DNA of 64,000 bases, taken from the NCBI GenBank assembly GCA_021108325.1, contig JAIORB010000080.1, positions 52,769-116,768 of the forward strand. The letters are read 5' to 3'. Shown here one piece after another: positions 9,003 to 17,607 of this stretch. Every line of letters begins with the position of its first letter. The first letter of the stretch is position 1. A program made the position numbers and the translations under genes. Source of the stretch: Bacteroidales bacterium. Lineage in GTDB: Bacteria > Bacteroidota > Bacteroidia > Bacteroidales > UBA12077. The notes under the pieces were generated by a model. The model did no database searches. It was given only the letters and a program-made list of their open reading frames with translations, and was not told the DNA's origin.

Positions 9003-9470
9003 ATGCCGGAAATTAAAGAATTAGTTAAGGATTTAGCCGATAAGCACGGAAGAAACAGAGAAAGTTTACTTCCAATTTTGCAAGGCATTGTTACTGAAGA
9101 AAGATTTATTTCAGATGTTGCCATGACAGAAGTTGCAAGAGAGTTGGATATGTCTGCCGCACTGGTTTATGGTACTGCAACATTTTATTCTTTCCTTGAT
9201 ACGAAGCCCCGTGGAAAATTTGTAATTCGGGTTTGCAAAACAATTACCTGCGATATGAAGGGGAAAAAACAAATCGTTAAAACTCTGGAAGAATTACTTA
9301 AAATTAAGGTTGGTGAAACAACAAAAGATAAAAACTTTACTCTTTTAGAAACCAACTGTCTTGGTTGGTGTCATAAAGGACCTGCGATGCTTATTAATGA
9401 TGAAGTATTCACTGAACTTGACGAAGATAAAGTTACTGAGATTATCGATGATTATATGAGAAATATTTAA
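9003..9470 (+). CDS. hydC: NuoE-like [2Fe-2S] subunit of NADH-linked hydrogenase 1 (HydC)
   Basis: A 155-residue thioredoxin-fold ferredoxin subunit. The [2Fe-2S] ligands are C78 and C83 (C-x4-C) and C119 and C123 (C-x3-C in NCLGWCHKGP), complete as in NuoE. It is first in an operon with a NuoF-like and an [FeFe]-hydrogenase subunit, 29 nt ahead of the former. In HydABC-type complexes this subunit sits next to the flavin subunit and is needed for assembly or electron transfer. Tandem Rex-like sites lie directly upstream, which predicts induction when NADH accumulates. Confidence 0.92.
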   Translation: MPEIKELVKDLADKHGRNRESLLPILQGIVTEERFISDVAMTEVARELDMSAALVYGTATFYSFLDTKPRGKFVIRVCKTITCDMKGKKQIVKTLEELLKIKVGETTKDKNFTLLETNCLGWCHKGPAMLINDEVFTELDEDKVTEIIDDYMRNI

Positions 9471-9498
9471 TTATCAATTTGTTAAAGAAATTATAATT

Positions 9499-10662
9499 AT
9501 GCCAAATACAAAATTAAAAAGAGTAGATATTATTTTCAGCGAAGACTGTGTTTATAAAGATGTTTTAGCTGATAATTTGAAAAAATCAAATGAAGATATT
9601 CTTAAGGATATCCTTGATTCAGGATTAAGAGGTCGTGGTGGAGCTGGTTTTCCAACAGGCCTGAAATGGAAATTTACTTCACAGGAAACTGAAGAAGAAA
9701 AATATGTAGTTTGTAATGCCGATGAAGGTGAGCCGGGAACATTTAAAGATCGTGAGATTTTAACAAGAGTTCCCTTAAAAGTATTCGGGGGAATGGCTAT
9801 TTGTGCAAAAGTTATCGGTGCAAAACATGGTTATGTATATTTACGAGGTGAATATCAATTCCTAAAAGCCGATTTGGAAAAAGCTTTGGAAGAATTTCAC
9901 TCTTTTGTAAAGGAGTTAGGATTTGATTTTCAAATTCATATACTAATGGGCTCAGGAGCTTATATCTGCGGAGAAGAAAGTGCTTTGTTTGAATCTATGG
10001 AAGGAAAACGTGGCGAGCCCAGAAACAAACCTCCTTATCCGACAATCTCAGGTTTCAGAAATAAACCAACTGTTATAAATAATGTAGAAACTTTGGTTTA
10101 TGCATTTATGATTTGCAGAATAGGAGCAGGTAAATTCCATGAACTAGGAACTACTGATTCAAGAGGATCTAAAGTATTTTCTATTTCAGGAGATACTCCT
10201 ATAGCAGGAATTTATGAACTTGAATTAGGAATGTCATTGGAAGATTTTGTTGAAGAATTTGGAGATGGCGATACTAAGGCCGTACAGGTGGGTGGAGCTT
10301 CAGGGTTTTGTGTTCCAAGAAAAAAATTCAAAGACACAATTATTGGATTTGAAGGTGTTCCGACCGGAGGTTCTATGATGCTTTTCAATAGTTCACGTTC
10401 AATGTATAATGTGTTGAAAAATTACGTGGAGTTTTTCGAAGAAGAATCTTGCGGACAATGTACTCCTTGCCGTGTAGGTTGTCAACAACTTAAAAAAGGT
10501 ATTGAAGCAATTAAGAAAGGCGAAAAATCTGCTCATTATCTTGATACTTTACAAAAACTGGCTGATACGATGAAAGTTAGTTCCAAGTGTGGTTTAGGTC
10601 AGTCAGTTGCGAATTCATTCTCTTCAATTGTTGACAACTTTAGAGAAGAAATGATTTACTAA
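9499..10662 (+). CDS. hydB: NuoF-like NADH/FMN subunit of hydrogenase 1 (HydB), short form
   Basis: A 387-residue flavoprotein that should oxidise NADH with FMN. It has the NADH/FMN-site motifs GRGGAGFPTGLKW and CNADEGEPGTFKDR, and the N3-cluster cysteines in ESCGQCTPCR plus a distal cysteine in SSKCGLGQ. It lacks both the N-terminal thioredoxin-like domain and the C-terminal 2[4Fe-4S] domain carried by the flavin subunits of the other two operons (488 and 649 residues). This compact form resembles soluble, possibly non-bifurcating NADH-dependent hydrogenases such as those proposed in Syntrophomonas; that reading is inference. Confidence 0.92.
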   Translation: MPNTKLKRVDIIFSEDCVYKDVLADNLKKSNEDILKDILDSGLRGRGGAGFPTGLKWKFTSQETEEEKYVVCNADEGEPGTFKDREILTRVPLKVFGGMAICAKVIGAKHGYVYLRGEYQFLKADLEKALEEFHSFVKELGFDFQIHILMGSGAYICGEESALFESMEGKRGEPRNKPPYPTISGFRNKPTVINNVETLVYAFMICRIGAGKFHELGTTDSRGSKVFSISGDTPIAGIYELELGMSLEDFVEEFGDGDTKAVQVGGASGFCVPRKKFKDTIIGFEGVPTGGSMMLFNSSRSMYNVLKNYVEFFEEESCGQCTPCRVGCQQLKKGIEAIKKGEKSAHYLDTLQKLADTMKVSSKCGLGQSVANSFSSIVDNFREEMIY

Positions 10663-10701
10663 ATAAACTATTGATAGTAAAAATAAAATAAAGATAAAAA
10701 C

Positions 10702-12492
10702 ATGGCTAATACAGTAAAATTAAATATAGACGGAATCGATGTAAGTATTGAGGCTGGTAAAACTGTTCTTGATGCTGCAAAGAAATTAAATATACACATT
10801 CCAACTCTTTGTTATCATGAAGATTTATGTGTGGCTGGAAACTGTAGAGTATGTGTTGTTGAACAGGAAGGAGTTAAAAACCTTGTTGCTTCATGTGCAA
10901 TGCCTGCTCAGGATGGAATGGTTATTCATACGAATACACATAAAGTAAGAAATGCTCGCAGACACGTAGTTGAATTATTACTTTCAGAGCATAATGCTGA
11001 TTGTACAAAGTGTTATAAAAATACAAGATGTGAATTACAGGATTTGGCAGGCGAAATGGTGATCAACGAACATATGTTCCTGGACCTTGTGCCGGATAAA
11101 AACTATACTATAGATAATTTATCACCTGCAATAATTAAAGATGATAGCAAATGTATTCGTTGTCAGCGTTGTGTTAGAACTTGTGATGAATTGCAGCATG
11201 TTAGTGCATTAGGTGTTGCGTACAAAGGTGAGCATATGAAGATTTCTACTTTCTTTGAGAATCCAATGTATGAGGTTGTTTGTACTAATTGTGGTCAGTG
11301 TGTAATTCGTTGTCCAACCGGTGCTTTGGTTGAAAAGAATTACCTTGATAATGTATGGGATGCTATTTATGATGAGGATAAACATGTTATTGTTCAAACG
11401 GCTCCTGCTACTCGTATTGCTTTAGGTGAAGATCTTGGAATGGAAGCTGGTAGTATTGTGACTGGGAAGATGGCTGCAGCTTTAAGACGTTTAGGTTTTG
11501 ATTCTGTTCTTGATACTGACTTTACAGCCGATTTAACTATTATGGAAGAAGGAACAGAGTTGCTAACTCGTTTAAAAAGAGCTTTAGTTGACAAAGATCC
11601 TACAGTTAAACTTCCTATGACAACATCATGTTCGCCGGGATGGATTAAGTTTATCGAACATATGTATCCTGAATATTTAGAAAATGTTTCAACTTGTAAA
11701 TCTCCTCAACAAATGTTTGGGGCTCTTGCAAAAACATATTATGCTGAAAAGAGGGGCATAGATCCTGCTAAAATAGTAAGTGTATCTATTATGCCTTGTA
11801 CAGCTAAAAAGTTCGAAGCAAATAGACCAGAAATGCGTGATAGTGGTTATCAAGACGTTGATATGGGTCTTACAACAAGAGAACTAGCAGTAATGATTAA
11901 ACAAGCCGGAATTGATTTTAAAGAACTTCCGGATGAGAAATTTGATAGCTTAATGGGTAAATCTTCTGGTGCTGCTGTTATATTTGGTGCAACTGGTGGT
12001 GTAATGGAAGCTGCTCTACGTACAGCATATGAAATTGTAACTGGTAGAGAAGTGCCATTTAAGAACTTAAATATTACTCCTGTTCGTGGTATGGAAGGTG
12101 TAAAAGAAGCTGCTGTTAAAATCGAGAATGTATTACCAGCCTGGAGCTTTCTGGAAGGTGTAGAGTTAAAAACTGTTGTTGCTCATGGTTTAACAAATGC
12201 TAATAAAGTGATGCAAGCTGTTAAGAATGGTACAGCCGACTGGCATTTTATTGAAATCATGGCTTGTCCGGGTGGATGTCTTGGTGGTGGAGGCCAACCA
12301 ATTCCGACTACTCCTGAAATTCGTAAAAAACGTGCTGAAGCTATTTATCGTGAGGATGCAGGAATGGCAATACGTAAATCTCATGAGAATCCTGAAATTA
12401 AGCAGATTTATGAAGAGTTTCTTGAAGAACCTCTTAGTCATAAATCACACTGGTTATTACATACTCATTATCAGGCAAGAAAAAGAGAATAG
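10702..12492 (+). CDS. hydA: [FeFe]-hydrogenase catalytic subunit 1, NuoG-like N-terminus, TSCSP variant
   Basis: A 596-residue group A hydrogenase. In order: plant-type [2Fe-2S] domain (residues 1-80), His-ligated 4Fe-4S motif H-x3-C-x2-C-x5-C, two 4Fe-4S ferredoxin motifs, then the H-cluster domain and a short C-terminal SSU domain. L2 is MPCTAKKFE (C366) and L3 is EIMACPGGC (C522, C526). L1 reads TSCSPGW (T308 to W314): the proton-shuttle cysteine C310 is kept, but S311 stands where Clostridium pasteurianum CpI has C300, a ligand of the cubane. Predicted to couple NADH and H+/H2 in the cytoplasm with the two preceding subunits. A terminator follows. Confidence 0.93.
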   Translation: MANTVKLNIDGIDVSIEAGKTVLDAAKKLNIHIPTLCYHEDLCVAGNCRVCVVEQEGVKNLVASCAMPAQDGMVIHTNTHKVRNARRHVVELLLSEHNADCTKCYKNTRCELQDLAGEMVINEHMFLDLVPDKNYTIDNLSPAIIKDDSKCIRCQRCVRTCDELQHVSALGVAYKGEHMKISTFFENPMYEVVCTNCGQCVIRCPTGALVEKNYLDNVWDAIYDEDKHVIVQTAPATRIALGEDLGMEAGSIVTGKMAAALRRLGFDSVLDTDFTADLTIMEEGTELLTRLKRALVDKDPTVKLPMTTSCSPGWIKFIEHMYPEYLENVSTCKSPQQMFGALAKTYYAEKRGIDPAKIVSVSIMPCTAKKFEANRPEMRDSGYQDVDMGLTTRELAVMIKQAGIDFKELPDEKFDSLMGKSSGAAVIFGATGGVMEAALRTAYEIVTGREVPFKNLNITPVRGMEGVKEAAVKIENVLPAWSFLEGVELKTVVAHGLTNANKVMQAVKNGTADWHFIEIMACPGGCLGGGGQPIPTTPEIRKKRAEAIYREDAGMAIRKSHENPEIKQIYEEFLEEPLSHKSHWLLHTHYQARKRE

Positions 12493-12513
12493 AAATTATA
12501 TAAAGTAAATAAG

Positions 12514-12543
12514 AAAGGATAGCATTTGGCTATCCTTTTTTTA
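12514..12543 (+). terminator. Rho-independent terminator of hydrogenase operon 1
   Basis: A 10-bp perfect stem: AAAGGATAGC (12514-12523), loop ATTTG, GCTATCCTTT (12529-12538), then a T run. Confidence 0.92.
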
Positions 12544-12743
12544 TAAAATAAAATGAATATACTAACTTCAATAAGGCTGGTTTTAATGTTGACTTAAATA
12601 ATGTGAACGAAAAGGTTCAGTTAATGGAAATTTCTTCAAAACAACAAAATAAGTTGTAAAACATACTTTAAAGTTGTAACTTGTAAGACTCTGTAAATCA
12701 AAATATAATACTAATAAAACTATTTAGAATAAATATAATTAAT
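12544..12743. other. Intergenic segment between hydrogenase operons 1 and 2
   Basis: About 200 AT-rich bases between the terminator and the Rex-like sites. I see no open reading frame, RNA gene or strong dyad here. Confidence 0.6.
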
Positions 12744-12776
12744 TGTTATTAAAATAACAGTGTTAAAAGAATAACA
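12744..12776. promoter_or_regulatory. Tandem Rex-like operators upstream of hydrogenase operon 2
   Basis: Site B1 at 12744-12759 (TGTTA, spacer TTAAAA, TAACA) and site B2 at 12761-12776 (TGTTA, spacer AAAGAA, TAACA). The 17-bp offset equals that of operons 1 and 3. B2 ends 9 nt before a TAnnTTTG -7 box and covers the expected -33 region, so a bound repressor would exclude RNA polymerase. Confidence 0.85.
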
Positions 12777-12785
12777 TAAAGTATA

Positions 12786-12793
12786 TATATTTG
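12786..12793 (+). promoter_or_regulatory. -7 promoter element (TATATTTG) of hydrogenase operon 2
   Basis: Matches the Bacteroidota housekeeping -7 consensus TAnnTTTG and is followed by C. It lies 80 nt before the ATG at 12873, leaving a long AT-rich leader. The -33 TTTG is not evident because the Rex-like site occupies that place. Confidence 0.7.
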
Positions 12794-12872
12794 CAAAATG
12801 AAATTGTTACAACAAATTTTATTCTAATTTTTTACTTTAAACAATATTAAATTTTACAAAACATTTTTTGAA

Positions 12873-13268
12873 ATGACAAAGATCAAAACATTAGCAGATT
12901 TGGAAAGAATTAAAAACGAAATGCGTTCAGATAAAGATTTGAACGGCAGTCAGGACAATTCTGAAAATGCAGTAAGAATTAAAGTTGGTATGGGAACCAG
13001 TGGAATTGCATCAGGAGCGAGAGATGTTATGGATTTTTTAACTGAAGCTCTTGAGAAGAGAAATATTGAAGCTGTTGTTTCTCAAACCGGTGATATGGGA
13101 TACAGCTATGCAGAACCAACTATCGAAGTTAGAAAGCCTGGTCAAAAGCCTGTTGTTTTTGGATACGTAGATGTTAAAAAGGCTGACCTTATCATTGAAA
13201 AGTATATTAAGCTGGGAGAAGAAGTAGAAGGTATTATACCTGTAAATTATCAAACCATTGATGACTAA
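12873..13268 (+). CDS. hndB: HndB-like thioredoxin-fold subunit lacking cluster cysteines
   Basis: A 131-residue protein related to HndB and to the N-terminal domain of HydB: VRIKVGMGTSGIASGAR near residue 35-50 and QTGDMGYSYAEP near 72-83. In the usual family these two stretches read like GTCGIAAGA and TGCxGLCxxEP and bind [2Fe-2S]. Here the three cysteines are Ser, Asp and Ser, and the protein has no cysteine at all, so it cannot hold the cluster. It may have become purely structural. First gene of operon 2; its stop codon is 16 nt before the chosen start of the flavin subunit. Confidence 0.82.
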   Translation: MTKIKTLADLERIKNEMRSDKDLNGSQDNSENAVRIKVGMGTSGIASGARDVMDFLTEALEKRNIEAVVSQTGDMGYSYAEPTIEVRKPGQKPVVFGYVDVKKADLIIEKYIKLGEEVEGIIPVNYQTIDD

Positions 13269-13284
13269 TTTAGGAGGAAGCAAA

Positions 13285-14751
13285 ATGTCGCAACATAAAC
13301 AAATAAGAATTGCTTTAAATAATTGTGGTGTAATTGATCCTGAAAATATTAAGGAGTATATTGCACGCGACGGTTATCTGGCATTAGGTAAATGCCTTAC
13401 AGAAATGAAACCTGAAGATATTATCCGGGAAATTAAAGACTCGGGTCTGAGAGGTCGTGGAGGAGGAGGTTTTCCTGCCGGCTTAAAATGGGAAATTGCT
13501 GCTAAAAACCAGGCCGATCAAAAATATGTAGTCTGTAATGCCGACGAAGGTGATCCGGGAGCATTTATGGATCGTTCCATTCTTGAAGGTGATCCACATG
13601 CCGTACTCGAGGCTATGGCTATTTGCGGTTATTCAATGGGTGCTACAAAAGGTTTAATATATATCAGGGCTGAATATCCTTTAGCAATTGAACGATTAAA
13701 AATTGCTATTGAACAAGCTCGCGAATTTGGTTTATTAGGTAAAAATCTATTTGGAACCGATTTCGAATTCGATATTGAAATACGTTATGGTGCCGGAGCA
13801 TTTGTTTGTGGCGAAGAAACTGCATTAATTCACTCGATGGAAGGTTTACGTGGCGAACCAACTATTAAACCTCCATATCCTGCTGAGTCAGGTTATTTTG
13901 GAAAACCAACCAATGTAAATAATGTTGAAACTTATGCTAATGTTCCAATAATTTTAAGAAAAGGTGCAAATTGGTTTAATAAAATAGGAACAGAAAAATC
14001 AAAAGGTACAAAAGTATTTGCTTTAGCCGGAAAAATTAAAAACGTGGGGCTTGTAGAAGTGCCTATGGGAACAACTTTGCGTGAAGTAATTTATGAAATT
14101 GGTGGCGGAATCGAGAATGACAAGAAATTTAAAGCTGTTCAAACCGGTGGTCCTTCGGGTGGTTGTTTAACTGAAAAACATTTAGATACTCCAATTGATT
14201 TTGATAACCTGGTTCAGGCTGGTTCGATGATGGGATCAGGAGGTATGATTGTTATGGATGAAGACAATTGTATGGTTTCTGTTGCTAAATTTTATTTAGA
14301 ATTTACAGTTGAAGAATCTTGTGGTAAATGTTCTCCTTGCCGTATTGGTAACAAACGTTTATATGAATTACTTGACAGAATTACACAAGGGAAAGGCGAA
14401 ATGGAAGATTTGAAGCGACTTCGAAATATGAGTAATGTAATTAAAGATACTTCGCTTTGCGGATTAGGCCAGACATCTCCAAATCCTGTGCTATCTACAT
14501 TAGATAACTTTTACGATGAATATGTTGCTCACGTTGTAGATAAAAAATGTATTGCAGGGCAATGCAAAGACTTAATGACATATTTTGTTATTGAAGAAAA
14601 TTGCGTTGGTTGTACAGCTTGTGCCAGAGTTTGTCCTGTAGGAGCAATTACAGGTGAGAAAAAAGAAGTACATTATATCAATCCGGAGATTTGTATTAAA
14701 TGTGGAGCTTGCGAAGAGAGATGTAAGTTTGATGCAATCATTGTAAAATAA
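13285..14751 (+). CDS. hydB: NuoF-like flavin subunit of hydrogenase 2 (HydB/HndC) with C-terminal 2[4Fe-4S] domain
   Basis: The frame opens at a TTG at 13258 that overlaps hndB, but I take the ATG at 13285 because AGGAGG (13272-13277) lies 7 nt before it; this gives 488 residues. Motifs: GRGGGGFPAGLKW and CNADEGDPGAFMDR for NADH/FMN, ESCGKCSPCR plus SLCGLGQ for the N3-type cluster, and two ferredoxin motifs at the C-terminus (CVGCTACARVCPVG and CIKCGACEERC). The C-terminal clusters are what bifurcating HydABC enzymes carry, so ferredoxin-linked NADH oxidation or bifurcation is likely. A perfect Shine-Dalgarno is unusual for this phylum. Confidence 0.93.
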   Translation: MSQHKQIRIALNNCGVIDPENIKEYIARDGYLALGKCLTEMKPEDIIREIKDSGLRGRGGGGFPAGLKWEIAAKNQADQKYVVCNADEGDPGAFMDRSILEGDPHAVLEAMAICGYSMGATKGLIYIRAEYPLAIERLKIAIEQAREFGLLGKNLFGTDFEFDIEIRYGAGAFVCGEETALIHSMEGLRGEPTIKPPYPAESGYFGKPTNVNNVETYANVPIILRKGANWFNKIGTEKSKGTKVFALAGKIKNVGLVEVPMGTTLREVIYEIGGGIENDKKFKAVQTGGPSGGCLTEKHLDTPIDFDNLVQAGSMMGSGGMIVMDEDNCMVSVAKFYLEFTVEESCGKCSPCRIGNKRLYELLDRITQGKGEMEDLKRLRNMSNVIKDTSLCGLGQTSPNPVLSTLDNFYDEYVAHVVDKKCIAGQCKDLMTYFVIEENCVGCTACARVCPVGAITGEKKEVHYINPEICIKCGACEERCKFDAIIVK

Positions 14752-14765
14752 AAAATTTCAGAACG

Positions 14766-16541
14766 ATGAATAAAATAAAATTAACGATAGATAACAAGCA
14801 AATAGAAGTAGAAAAAGGAACTACGATCTATAAGGCTGCAAAAGAATTAGGAATTTATATCCCTGTGCTTTGTTATATGAACCTCGAAGGTTTAAATATT
14901 GAAAACAAACCGGGAGGATGTCGTATTTGTGTTGTTGAGGTTGAAGGTAGAAATAATCTGGCTCCATCTTGTTCAACTGATGTATGGGAAGGAATGGTTG
15001 TAAATACACACTCGATGCGTGTTATTAACGCCCGAAGAACCGTAATGGAATTTATTCTTTCCGATCACCCGAAAGATTGTTTAACATGCGCCAAGTCGGG
15101 TAATTGCGATTTGCAGGATATGGCAGTTAAATTAGGTGTCAGGGAAATTCCGGGTCAGGAATATGCCGAGATGTCAACATATAAAATCGATTTCTCACCA
15201 TCTATAATCAGAGATCTGGATAAATGTATAATGTGTCGTCGTTGCGAAATGATGTGTAATGATTTCCAGACTGTTGGTGCACTATCAGCATTTAACCGTG
15301 GATTTGAAGCGGCTGTTGGGCCTGCTTTTGAAATGGAACTGGAAGATTCTACTTGCACATATTGTGGCCAGTGTGTGGCTGTTTGTCCTACCGGTGCACT
15401 AACCGAAAAAGATCATACAAGAGATGTTATAAATGCACTTTCCGATCCGACTAAAAAAGTTGTTGTTCAAACTGCTCCTGCAGTACGTGCTGCATTAGGC
15501 GAAGAGTTCGGAATGGAACCGGGAACATTGGTTACAGGTAAAATGGTATCGGCATTACGTCGTTTAGGTTTCGATTATGTTTTCGATACTGATTTTGCTG
15601 CCGACCTTACTATTATGGAAGAAGGAACAGAATTGTTAGATCGATTAACCAAATATTTAGGTGGCGATAAAGAAGTAAAATTACCAATCCTTACATCTTG
15701 TTGTCCTGCCTGGGTAAGCTTTTTCGAGCATTATTTCCCTGAAATGAAAGATATTCCTTCAACTGCCCGATCTCCACAACAAATGTTTGGTGCTATTGCA
15801 AAAACATATTTTGCCGATAAGATCAGTACTAAACGCGAAGATTTGGTGGTTGTTTCTATCATGCCTTGTTTGGCTAAAAAATACGAAGCTCAGCGTGATG
15901 AATTTAAAGTAGATGGAAATCCTGATGTTGATTTCTCAATTTCAACTCGTGAGTTGGCTCACTTAATTAAAGAAGCAAACCTTGATTTAAATATATTACC
16001 CGACGAAGATTTTGATAAGCCTCTTGGCGAATCTTCCGGTGCTGGTGTTATTTTTGGTACCACCGGTGGTGTTATTGAAGCTGCTGTTCGTACCGCTTAT
16101 GAATTACACACAGGTAAAAAACTTGAAAAATTAGATTTTGAACAACTACGTGGTTTCGAAGCTATCAGAAAAGCTACTGTCGATTTTGATGGTACTCCAA
16201 TTAATATTGGAATTGCTCACGGATTAGGCCATGCACGTAAATTGCTTGATGAAATTAAAGCCGGAAAATCAGAGTTTCATGCTATTGAAATTATGGCGTG
16301 TCCCGGTGGATGTATCGGTGGTGGTGGTCAGCCATTACACCATAGCGATACAAGTATTCTTAAGGCTCGTGCAGAAGCAATTTACCGGGAAGATGCCGGT
16401 AAACCAATCCGTAAATCTCACGAAAATCCTTATATCCTTAAATTGTACGAGGAATTTTTAGGAAAACCAATGAGTGAAAAATCACATCATTTATTACATA
16501 CTGCTTATTTCGATAAGAGTAGGAAAATTGAAATAAGCTAG
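14766..16541 (+). CDS. hydA: [FeFe]-hydrogenase catalytic subunit 2 (HydA/HndD), canonical H-cluster motifs
   Basis: A 591-residue group A enzyme with [2Fe-2S], His-Cys3 4Fe-4S (HPKDC, C-x2-C-x5-C), two 4Fe-4S motifs (CIMCRRCEMMC, CTYCGQCVAVC), the H-cluster domain and a C-terminal SSU domain. L1 is TSCCPAW with shuttle C312 and ligand C313; L2 MPCLAKKYE has C368; L3 EIMACPGGC has C512 and C516. All ligands are present, unlike subunit 1. It follows the flavin subunit by 14 nt. With HndB-, HndC- and HndA-like partners it should form a tetrameric NAD(P)(H)- and ferredoxin-linked hydrogenase. Confidence 0.95.
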   Translation: MNKIKLTIDNKQIEVEKGTTIYKAAKELGIYIPVLCYMNLEGLNIENKPGGCRICVVEVEGRNNLAPSCSTDVWEGMVVNTHSMRVINARRTVMEFILSDHPKDCLTCAKSGNCDLQDMAVKLGVREIPGQEYAEMSTYKIDFSPSIIRDLDKCIMCRRCEMMCNDFQTVGALSAFNRGFEAAVGPAFEMELEDSTCTYCGQCVAVCPTGALTEKDHTRDVINALSDPTKKVVVQTAPAVRAALGEEFGMEPGTLVTGKMVSALRRLGFDYVFDTDFAADLTIMEEGTELLDRLTKYLGGDKEVKLPILTSCCPAWVSFFEHYFPEMKDIPSTARSPQQMFGAIAKTYFADKISTKREDLVVVSIMPCLAKKYEAQRDEFKVDGNPDVDFSISTRELAHLIKEANLDLNILPDEDFDKPLGESSGAGVIFGTTGGVIEAAVRTAYELHTGKKLEKLDFEQLRGFEAIRKATVDFDGTPINIGIAHGLGHARKLLDEIKAGKSEFHAIEIMACPGGCIGGGGQPLHHSDTSILKARAEAIYREDAGKPIRKSHENPYILKLYEEFLGKPMSEKSHHLLHTAYFDKSRKIEIS

Positions 16542-16646
16542 TTAAGAGTCTTGACTCACAAATATTGAGATAATACAATACAATAAAGGAACGAACTGCC
16601 AAATTTTAAAGTGCAAAAAGTTCCCGAAAAAATGGAGGAAAAATCA

Positions 16647-17135
16647 ATGTCTGATATAAAAGTTAAAGTAAAAGAAAAAGATTTAATTAAGATACAAGAA
16701 ATTTGTAAGTCTTTTGATAATAAACCGGGCGAACTAATTAATGTATTACACAAAACACAAGAACATTTCGGATATCTTCCTGCTGAAATACAGGAAGTTG
16801 TTGCACAAGAGTTAGATGTTGCAGTGGCGAAGGTTTATGGTGTAGTAACATTCTACTCGTTTTTTACCATGTTACCAAAAGGTAAATTCCCAATTTCGAT
16901 TTGTACAGGTACAGCATGCTATGTTCGTGGTGCCGATAATGTTTTACAGGAATTCAAACGCCAGTTAAATATCGAAGTGGGCGAAACTACTGATGATGGT
17001 AAATACTCGTTAAACTGCTTACGTTGTGTTGGTGCCTGCGGTTTAGCTCCGGTAGTATTGGTTGGCGATAAAACGTATGGCAGAGTATCGCCCGAAGGAG
17101 TAAAAGAAATATTAGAAGAGTATCAAGAAAAATAA
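16647..17135 (+). CDS. hydC: NuoE-like [2Fe-2S] subunit of hydrogenase 2 (HydC/HndA)
   Basis: The frame opens at a GTG at 16611, but ATG 16647 is preferred: GGAGG (16634-16638) lies 8 nt upstream, giving 162 residues. Ligands C86 and C91 (C-x4-C) and C127 and C131 (C-x3-C in RCVGACGLAP) are complete. It closes operon 2, about 105 nt after hydA, so gene order is hndB-hydB-hydA-hydC rather than the hydC-hydB-hydA of operons 1 and 3. It is one of few genes in the window with a clear Shine-Dalgarno. Confidence 0.92.
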   Translation: MSDIKVKVKEKDLIKIQEICKSFDNKPGELINVLHKTQEHFGYLPAEIQEVVAQELDVAVAKVYGVVTFYSFFTMLPKGKFPISICTGTACYVRGADNVLQEFKRQLNIEVGETTDDGKYSLNCLRCVGACGLAPVVLVGDKTYGRVSPEGVKEILEEYQEK

Positions 17136-17140
17136 ATAAT

Positions 17141-17211
17141 AGTATCAAGATATGAGATGTGAGATACAAGATAAAGTTTCATGTCTCAAATCTAATATCT
17201 CACGTCTATTG
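17141..17211. repeat. Imperfect long inverted repeat
   Basis: Left arm with GTGAGATA near 17159-17166 and right arm with its complement TATCTCAC near 17197-17204, flanked by further partial pairing (ATGAGAT / GTCTATT). This kind of TATGAGAT palindrome resembles common intergenic repeats of Bacteroidota. It sits just after hydC and may also help end transcription. Confidence 0.5.
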
Positions 17212-17304
17212 AAAATTTAGGGTTCGGGATAAATAAAGAATATTCTTCACATTATTTTTTAATTTGAGATAAATATTTTTACTAGTCGAATATTATCCGA
17301 ATTT

Positions 17305-17337
17305 AAAGCATCTCATTTTTGAGGTGCTTTTTCTTTG
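17305..17337 (+). terminator. Rho-independent terminator of hydrogenase operon 2
   Basis: AAAGCATCTCA (17305-17315) pairs with TGAGGTGCTTT (17320-17330) with a single T-G wobble, followed by TTCTTT. It lies 170 nt after the hydC stop. Confidence 0.9.
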
Positions 17338-17365
17338 TACAGCGTACATTCTTGTGTGCTTACTT

Positions 17366-17527
17366 ATACCAATTATTCATCATAGTGTCGTATAAAGAAA
17401 TTAAAATATTTTTTTCATTTATGAGGTATAAAATATTTGCATAGCTAAAGCTACGGAAATTTTTTCTACCGAAGTAAACGGGAAAAAGAAGTAATTTATA
17501 TGCGACAATATGGTGTATAAATGGTAT
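17366..17527. mobile_element. MITE-like element with 29-bp terminal inverted repeats
   Basis: The left end (17366-17394, beginning ATACCAATTATT) and the complement of the right end (17499-17527, beginning ATACCATTTATA) agree at 24 of 29 positions. The 104-bp interior is AT-rich, has no open reading frame and contains a small dyad AGCTAAAGCT. No target-site duplication is obvious. The form suggests a non-autonomous element or a long REP-like hairpin. Confidence 0.6.
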
Positions 17528-17552
17528 TATAAGAGAATTTCCTTTTTATGTA

Positions 17553-17580
17553 GTCATTGCGAACATAGTGAAGCAATCTT
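17553..17580. repeat. REP-like palindromic repeat
   Basis: ATTGC...GCAAT stem in a segment starting GTCATTGCGAAC and ending GAAGCAATCTT, a form widespread as an extragenic palindrome in many bacterial genomes. It lies between the MITE-like element and the 3' end of the BASS gene. Confidence 0.55.
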
Positions 17581-17607
17581 TTAGAAGTATTGTCAATCCA
17601 TAAAATA

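Noticed and set aside
13258..13284. TTG start of the flavin-subunit gene of hydrogenase 2
   Set aside because: It overlaps hndB and lacks a ribosome site, whereas ATG 13285 has AGGAGG at ideal distance.
16611..16646. GTG start of the NuoE-like gene of hydrogenase 2
   Set aside because: ATG 16647 is preceded by GGAGG, and the extra twelve residues match nothing in the family.
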